From the NCBI RefSeq assembly GCF_008831285.2, contig NC_045150.1, forward strand, positions 7,452,001-7,516,000: a stretch of 64,000 nt of DNA, given 5' to 3'. The DNA comes from Nymphaea colorata. Lineage: Eukaryota > Streptophyta > Magnoliopsida > Nymphaeales > Nymphaeaceae. This document shows, piece after piece, positions 58,262 through 64,000 of this stretch. The position numbers and the translations under genes are program-made. Every line of letters starts with the position of its first letter. Position 1 is the first letter of the stretch. A model generated the notes under the pieces. That model saw only the letters and a program-made list of their open reading frames with translations, had not been told where the DNA came from and did not search any database.

Positions 58262-61055
58262 CAGATAAACTTTTTCAATAAGCTTACTTCTTACACAGAT
58301 GCAGATTGCACAGGTGACCCAGATGAGAAGAGATCCACATTTGGGTACTACATTTTTTATAGGACAAAATCTTGTATCATGCAGTAGTTGAAAAACGGAA
58401 GGCAGTGGCACGGCTAGTATGACAGCAGTATAGACCGATGGCAAATGAGACAGGAGAAGTTACACGAATCAGACATCTAGTGGCTGATTTGGAAGAAGAG
58501 ATTGCTCAGTCATTACTACTGTGTGATAATCAGAATTCTATAAATATTGTTTTCAGTTCTATTCAACGTGGCAGGACAAAACACATTGACATTGACCAAC
58601 ATTTCATATGCCAGAAAGTCGAACTCAAGGAGATAGAATCGTACATGCAAGGACAAAAGATCAGGTGCCAGATTTGTTGACAGAAGGGTGACAGGACACC
58701 AAATTCTGGTGATTGAAGAGCAAGTTGTACATGATTCAAAACCATGTACAACTTGAGGGAGGGGTGTTAAAATATAGAGTTTAACGTGCCTGGATCTAGA
58801 TCCAGACATGTCTGATCCAGGTGCGCTTTTTTTATTTTAACATGTGCTGAATTCTTTCACTAATAGCACATTCTATTATGTTTTTTTGTTAAAGGGTATA
58901 TTTGCCATAAGTCAAAGTATTTTTTAATATAATTGATTAGGGTTTGGAGGCATGTTTGTTGTTGCAGTGCCCCAACATTCCGCATGTTTCTATCTCCTTT
59001 CTTCGTTTTTCTACAAATTCAGGTCGTGGAAGTCATTTCCAACTGATATTTCCAGATTTATCATTGTCCACATGGAAACAAAATAAGTGCCTAGGTAAAC
59101 TTACCTCATTTTGTCCTCCTAAATTGTCCTAAACTTAAAGTCATATGCACATGTCCAACAGAATATTCCTCAGTACGTTAGGTCCCTACCTTTTTAGCTC
59201 TTCTATTCACAGCTGTGTCTGCGGCCACTTGAGCAGTATCCAACTCCTCTTCAGGCACAAGCTCTAGCTTCTCACAGAAGGAAATGAATTCCTAAAATAG
59301 GTAGAGAGAAAAGTCAGAGGTTTAAGAATGACGAAATAAATAGCTCCACAATATACAGAATATATATATATATATATATATATATAGAAAAAGATCCCAT
59401 CATGTTACAGTTATTGTTGAACATGAAGCCATTCGCAATTCGGTTTGCAGTTTCACCTTTAACCGCTCTTGAGAAGCCTTGAGTGCTTGGATCCTGTCTC
59501 CTTCCGTAACTTTTTCCATCAATTCCCCCAAATAAAAGGGCACCTGAACATATCATGATTACTTGTTAATTCTAGTCATCTCCACTAATGAAGAAATCTT
59601 CATTCTGTAGTATAGATGATAAAAATAGAAACAGCCAAGAGGAAAGAAAGTTAGCAATGTGAATAAATATTCTTCCTCCTAACAAACGGGCAATATGGCC
59701 AGAAACCCGGATAGCACATGTATATTGCAACAATCGAGTTGAATTATCTAAAGTTTAAACAAAGAAAAGTTAACCTATTTGGACCTCATCAAATTGGCAA
59801 AATCTAAAATGAGTATTGTACTTTGTCACAGGAATACATCTGAAAGTATGGGGATACTGCTATATTTTTCTAAGTATAATTTCTACATAACAAAATAGAG
59901 AATCAAAGATAGAGTATTCTTATGATATTAGTCTAGCATCACTAGCAAACTTGCCATTGCCTTCATAACATATACACAATTACACATGCAAGTAGACAGC
60001 CATTCACACCTGTTCTTGCAGCATTTTGTACAATGCAGTCATCGCCATTACCTTCATGACACAAATACACATGCATGTACATGATCACTTAGTTGCCTAA
60101 AGGAAAACTTTTTGGCATCAATAACATGATAAAAAATGGTATATTTGAAAAATCATTCTTTAAATGTTCCAAGTTTCTTCATATAATCTGCAATTAAAAA
60201 TTGTTCTAGTGATTGCCAACATTCCTAGCAAAGTGACTGCCAATCTAAACATAGTACATACTGATTCATGTCATGTAAGCAGCAAAAAAGTCATACTTCC
60301 TTTATTCAAAGCTGAATTAGGTATTATTGTATTATTGTCTTAACAGATGAATTGAATGTTAATATTTGGTACCAGTCTTGCAAAAAATCAGTCAGCTGAT
60401 CTGTCCAATTCCATATTCAATAACGTCACTGAACATGCAAATGAATATTTGATTATTTTCTTTTGTATGCCTCACACTTCAGGCACATGTCCATTATAGA
60501 CTGAACTTTTTCAAAAGGGAAGTATGTACATCTAAAGTATAACAGTTTCTTTACGCATGAATACGACGTCAATTATGACTCAATTCCATCCCATCACCAC
60601 CATTTTTTTTAGCACAGAGTAACAAAAGATGTAACACCTTAAAGCATATCATTAAGAGCACAAATTCCACTCAAAGAAATGGATTTCATAAGTTTCTAGG
60701 AAAGGAAAAAATTAAGGCCTAAGAAAGTTCCCTGTCCACATAACAAACTATCAAACTAATATCATTAAATAGAAAAAGCATACATGAGCCCCAAAAAGTT
60801 GACAATTTTCAGCAAATAAAGCAGAGGCAATGGATCATATTTCTTGATGAATATCTTGACAAGTGAATAATGTAGAGTTACAGAACTCTAACATCACAAA
60901 AGACAAAACGAAAGATCCGAGTTGTGAAATACCAGCAGATACTTCAGATTTACAGTACTAATATCTTCTTTTGACTCATTTGCTGAAAAAAGACCCAGTT
61001 TGTTGATCATTTCCTCACATTTCTCCAAGGCTTCAATTGTCTTCCTCAATGTATC
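48581..61055 (-). CDS. TAP46: TAP46 / alpha4 (PP2A-associated, TOR-pathway regulatory protein), 5'-partial, one exon frame-broken
   Basis: Minus-strand exons in order of translation: 61055-60933, 59543-59457, 59291-59190, 55585-55424, 52615-52580, 52451-52381, 50952-50672, 48821-48581, all with GT-AG borders. The product is the alpha4/IGBP1 homologue that binds PP2A-type catalytic subunits and acts downstream of TOR. Visible family marks: KCEEMINKLGLFSANESKED, DISTVNLKYLLVPFYLGEL, ELVPEEELD, the basic stretch IARFKRQKAAESKLQDIKER, KPAQPIMCATFAQDVLEGRA, PFIFGPASVIGGNLSTERER and the invariant end WDDWKDDNPRGAGNKKLTPC-G. The N-terminal exon of about 35 residues is not found up to 64000 and is probably beyond the edge. 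Exon 52451-52381 is 71 nt where 72 are expected: AFDLLEMF and EEEMLTVIKEKQLQ are in different frames because an A-run is one base short. All other exons are intact, so a sequence error or very recent mutation is likely. Introns reach 3.6 kb and hold transposon debris. Confidence 0.93.
52319..52379. repeat. (GA)n microsatellite abutting a TAP46 splice donor
   Basis: An imperfect GA/AAAG tract whose right end GAGAC is, on the minus strand, the GTCTC that forms the donor of the TAP46 exon 52451-52381. The intron therefore begins directly with (TC)n on the coding strand. Confidence 0.95.
53653..54026. mobile_element. hAT-type MITE with CTATGTCACACGG ends and exact 8-bp target duplication
   Basis: 374 bp. 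The left CTATGTCACACGGGTGCGG and the inverted right CTATGTCACACGGACGCGG match at 17 of 19 positions. The identical flanks GAAAAAAG lie at 53645-53652 and 54027-54034. Subterminal zones carry short GGATACGG/GGTGCGG repeats; the middle is AT-rich and non-coding. It sits in the TAP46 intron between exons 55585-55424 and 52615-52580. Confidence 0.85.
56240..56826. other. TAP46 intron segment next to the Copia LTR
   Basis: Contains (GA)n at about 56256-56277 and a C/T-rich patch at 56450-56760 (GCCTCCTCCCATC, CCCTAAAGCCCTAATC, CCACCCACTTCTGC) of unknown origin with no open frame of note. Confidence 0.4.
56827..58213 (-). mobile_element. Truncated Ty1/Copia retrotransposon, 3' half with 3' LTR
   Basis: Minus-strand order: reverse transcriptase end (KTIYGLKQSPCAWFYKF at about 58200), RT/RNase H linker with VLDLLQDTGMLGAKP, YSSLIGKLLYVTVTRPAI (57951-57760), RNase H (VEAYSDADYVGSIDNKKST, VVSRSSAESEYRAMAQ; 57772-57464), polypurine tract GAGGGGGAG (57161-57169), then a probable 3' LTR starting TGTTGAATAATATT at 57160 and ending at about 56827 (GCACA). 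Several stops and frame changes make it inactive. Everything upstream (gag, protease, integrase, 5' LTR) is missing; the break is at the (TA)n of 58214-58260. It lies antisense-neutral within a TAP46 intron, in the same orientation as the gene. Confidence 0.85.
57464..58213 (-). pseudogene. Copia pol remnant (reverse transcriptase C-terminus and RNase H)
   Basis: Translation shows the RT end, the connection segment and the RNase H domain with the catalytic-type SDADYVGS and AESEYRA motifs, but the reading passes through internal stops (for example before and after the 58130-57960 stretch) and frame changes. It belongs to the minus-strand Copia fragment described above. Confidence 0.8.
58214..58260. 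repeat. (TA)n microsatellite at the junction of two opposed Copia fragments
   Basis: 47 bp of TA exactly between a minus-strand Copia remnant that ends at 58213 and a plus-strand Copia remnant that begins at about 58261. Confidence 0.97.
58261..58842 (+). mobile_element. Second truncated Copia fragment (RNase H end, PPT, short LTR-like sequence)
   Basis: Plus-strand translation gives a degraded RNase H region (YTDADCTGDPDEKRSTFGYY near 58285-58350), the C-terminal CDNQNSINI and RTKHIDIDQHFICQKVELKE motifs (58530-58630), then YNLRE and the purine tract GAGGGAGGGG (58755-58764), where a 3' LTR would start. A perfect 10-bp inverted pair, TGTTAAAATA (58765-58774) and TATTTTAACA (58833-58842), bounds the next 78 bp. 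Frameshifts and stops show it is dead. Its LTR start differs from that of the minus-strand neighbour, so it comes from a different family. Confidence 0.75.
59361..59387. repeat. (TA)n microsatellite in a TAP46 intron
   Basis: About 27 bp of TA in the short-range 3' part of the intron between TAP46 exons 59543-59457 and 59291-59190. Confidence 0.95.
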
Positions 61056-64000
61056 CTGCAACCCATCCAAAAAAAGAAAAGAAATGTTTAAAGGCACCAA
61101 CGGCACAGACATGCTATTAAAACTAAACTAGTTAAATTTTTAAAGAAAAGAAGACTAGCTCAAGTAAAATGGTGGGACTTGGAAGAAGAAGAAGTTAATG
61201 ATTCAAATTAATAGCTTGTAGCAAAAGCAATTGCAAGTAACTTTTTCCTTGTCTGATAGTTGGGGGTGCAATCAACAACAGTCGGCTTTGAAGAAATTAA
61301 GAATTGTACAATTCATTCTTCTTCAGACAAAGAAATCACAAACCAGGAACTGCGAGCAGACTTGTGGATTTCTTTCAATGCATCAATATGATTAATCTTA
61401 TCCAAGATTCTAGAGATGATCTGACCTCAACAAATCCATGATATGCCGATTTTCCATTTTGACTCCTGTTGTCCTGCACTATCTCCATCTTATATCAAGT
61501 CCATAGAAAATGCTGATTGCAGAATCAACTGCCACATCCACATGAATAGAATGCAGGACAGCATGTCCACAATTTACTTGCGTTCCTCTCCTGCATCACA
61601 ATGACAACATGACCTATCCAATTAAGTAACATCTAGCCTACTTGCACATTAACCGAATATATTATTTTGGAACCTGTCTTCAAGCCAACAACAGATTGCT
61701 CCTAGTACTGTTGATGTTCAAGAGTATTAATTCTTTGGGTGCTCACCGCAGGAGTTGCATTCTTCAAAACCAAAATTGCAAGCTCTAGAGTTCGAGTTCT
61801 GACGCAATTTCACAGCCATCTAACCCATCCACCAGCTCAAGCAACAGCTTACAGCACAAAACTCCTGCCCGGATATCAGATATTCAACAGGCCAATTATC
61901 ACGATCCCCTCAGTGCTCTCCTTCTCTATGCCACTTTCTCAGCCCCCCTTTCGAGGCTAGGTTGAAAGGAAAAAACTATGGGATGAACCCCAACTGTTGT
62001 CAAAATCTGACTAAGAAACTGGTAGGTGATGGCCTTAGAAATCTCACTTCTATGATAGGCAACAGGTTCTAGTATCAGCAGGCCTGTAGCAGCCTGTCTC
62101 ATCCAAGAGCCAGACTTTCTTTACAAGATCCTCATGTTCAAGATCAAGAGCATTTGTTTAACTTCTCTGCACCTAGTACTCAAAATAGGTAGCAAGAAAA
62201 TACGACATTGTAAGGCTGGACCTTCCCTGGACACAACGACAATCAGCATTACCCCCCAAATTATGCACTTAAGTAGCTCAGCCATGCTGATAAGCACTGA
62301 GACTGGCCACGCCTCACACTCTCACGTATTTGGCTGCTAAGGACACACAGATCCTGGAACAATATCAAAAAGTTAACCCCTATGAAATATTATTACCAAA
62401 AGTCTGAATATCTTTACAAAGAGGATAAAGCCTCATTTATAGACATATACACCTAACCTGCCCAGTTCCCCTTGGCCAACAATGACCTCCAACGGCTTGA
62501 CCTCCCTCACCCAAAGCTTTATTGTAACTGGATGTCCCAGTCATTTTCAAGAACCTAGCCTCCATTGGCCAGAGTAGGTCAACATACTGACAGTATTAAG
62601 CAGATGGTTGGCCCTGCTCAAGTCGGTCAGACCACATCTTGGAACCCTAAGCGTACTAGGTGCTCTGCTGCAGCCTACCTTGCTCTTGCAGGACCTCCTA
62701 TGTCATGTTAACTGTGTCCTATGTGCGGCCATCCACGCGCCTTGCACGTGACCATACACATGCCTGCTCATTTGCTCTCAGCGATGCAGAACCAACATGT
62801 TATACCACTCTAACTGTGGCTGTCTGCAACTCCCCATTGTGGCAGCCCCACCACCTCTCATCTGCCCACTAGACTCGTCAACTGAAAGCTTCACTACTGC
62901 AGATCTCAGCTTCCTGAAGCTGCTGAAATGCCTCTACGTGCTACTCATGGCCAATGCTCCGCTCTGCATGACCTGGCAACATCCTTCGCATGGCCCTGTT
63001 TAGCCTCTCCAAGGTCAGTCAGGTTCATTCAGTATGCCCATACTCATCCATTGCCCCAGATCTCAGGCCTTGCATGGGAAGGCTTGTATCACTGGGCTGC
63101 CTAGAAGCCTAAGTTAAAGAACTGCCTTAAAATCCCTTTGTTTCCTCTTTTGTTCCTTCTGATTTTGCCTTTCTTTATTATTTTTATTCTTTTTTTCCCT
63201 TCTCTTCTTCCTCCTCCTCCTCTTTTCTTCTTTCATTCATTGTTTTCTGCCTGCTAGCCAAGTAGGTGTCACCTTGCTTTTTTTCTCCTCCTTTTTTTTA
63301 ACTAATAAACCACAAACTTGACGCCTATGCTCTACACTGTCCCAATGGGAGAGAGACAAAGAGAAAGAGAGGGGGAGGGAGGATAGGACAGCACTTACGG
63401 ATGAATTTGAGGCAGTTTTTGCTCCTCAAATTCTGATAAGACTTTAAAAACCAAAAGGGAAAGAAAAATGAGTTCTGATTTCTAGGAAAGGGCTGTCTTA
63501 CAATCCACATGCAAAAATCCTCTACAAATAGCAACGGGGACCTTCTCTATTAGAAACCCATCAAACACATTACAACTTGCTTCTACATGCATTTCCTGCA
63601 TACCATAACCTTTGATATATTGCCTCAAAGAAAAAGTTCTGCTTCCCACATACCACGGTCACACATCACAGCAAATGCTACACACACGACAAGGTATATC
63701 TTATTGGTTACAATATTGAGATTAAAATCTTTACTTAATTTTATTTTACTATGGATGATGCCAACCCGAAATTAAGTTTTTGGACTCTAACACATGGAAT
63801 ATGGTTCTCTTTAGCTAAAAAAATTATGACATTAAAAAGTAATAGCATTTCTCCTCCATTATTTCCTGTACAAATCCAAGCAATTCTATTGTTAACTGTC
63901 ATTGTCAAGAAGAAACAAAACAGATTTGTTTTCATAAAAGCCAGAAACCATATTTCACAATGACTACTATCCTGATGTTGGTGCCTGGCCATGGGAAAAG
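61056..64000. other. Probable TAP46 first intron, up to the window edge
   Basis: The exon ending at 61055 has an intron-type acceptor (TGCAG), so the sequence to its right should be intron 1 unless the missing exon hides here. I searched for the expected N-terminal peptide (about 35 residues before DTLRKTIEAL) and did not find it. The interval 62450-63010 is unusually GC-rich with scattered short frames and no motif, perhaps an old transposon remnant. A pyrimidine-rich patch is at 63180-63300 and a GA patch at 63346-63385. Confidence 0.4.

Noticed and set aside
62660-63003. Cys/Leu-rich plus-strand frames in the GC-rich part of the right edge
   Set aside because: Two overlapping short frames without motifs in what should be a TAP46 intron; more likely decayed repeat.
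1-64000. CRISPR array, rRNA, integrated virus or bacterial-type operon
   Set aside because: Read for each; nothing with the required structure. All content fits plant nuclear DNA.

Overview
This is a nuclear plant (angiosperm) window. The evidence is U2-type GT-AG introns, long AT-rich introns and intergenic DNA, many (CT)n/(TA)n microsatellites, CACTA, hAT and Copia debris, and plant-specific genes (an auxin response factor and the TAP46 form of the PP2A-associated alpha4 protein). I cannot name the species from sequence alone. CAS and ARF lie in opposite halves of the window, separated by about 30 kb with no recognisable intact gene.

Layout. 0-3.5 kb: the 5' end of a cytosolic ribosomal P2 gene on the minus strand (start codon and first coding exon only) with a typical telo-box plus site II promoter. 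5.3-8.2 kb: an intronless, complete exportin-2/CAS gene on the plus strand. 8.2-38 kb: gene-poor DNA holding TIR elements (several with exact 8-bp target duplications), one CACTA end, an unidentified terminal-exon-like open frame, a diverged segmental duplication (about 25.7-27.05 kb against 31.3-34.3 kb), a GC-rich island near 29.4-29.9 kb and a short minisatellite. 40.7-44.3 kb: a complete 13-coding-exon class-B auxin response factor of the ARF9 type on the plus strand (685 aa). 48.6-61.1 kb: eight of the exons of TAP46 on the minus strand, tail-to-tail with the ARF; the N-terminal exon is not seen and probably lies beyond the right edge. One TAP46 exon (52381-52451) is one base short in an A-run and so breaks the frame. 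A large TAP46 intron contains two truncated Copia fragments of opposite orientation joined at a (TA)n tract; another intron contains a clean hAT-type MITE.

The genes look like unrelated neighbours: translation (RPP2), importin-alpha recycling (CAS), auxin-regulated repression (ARF) and TOR/PP2A signalling (TAP46). I found no CRISPR array, operon, rRNA or confident tRNA. The most useful observations are the TAP46 frame break, the MITE family with a palindromic TGGGCAATTGCCCA core (including a nested insertion that an uninterrupted paralogue helps to delimit), the duplicated intergenic block with a 27-bp identical core, and the apparently orphaned RPP2 first exon.
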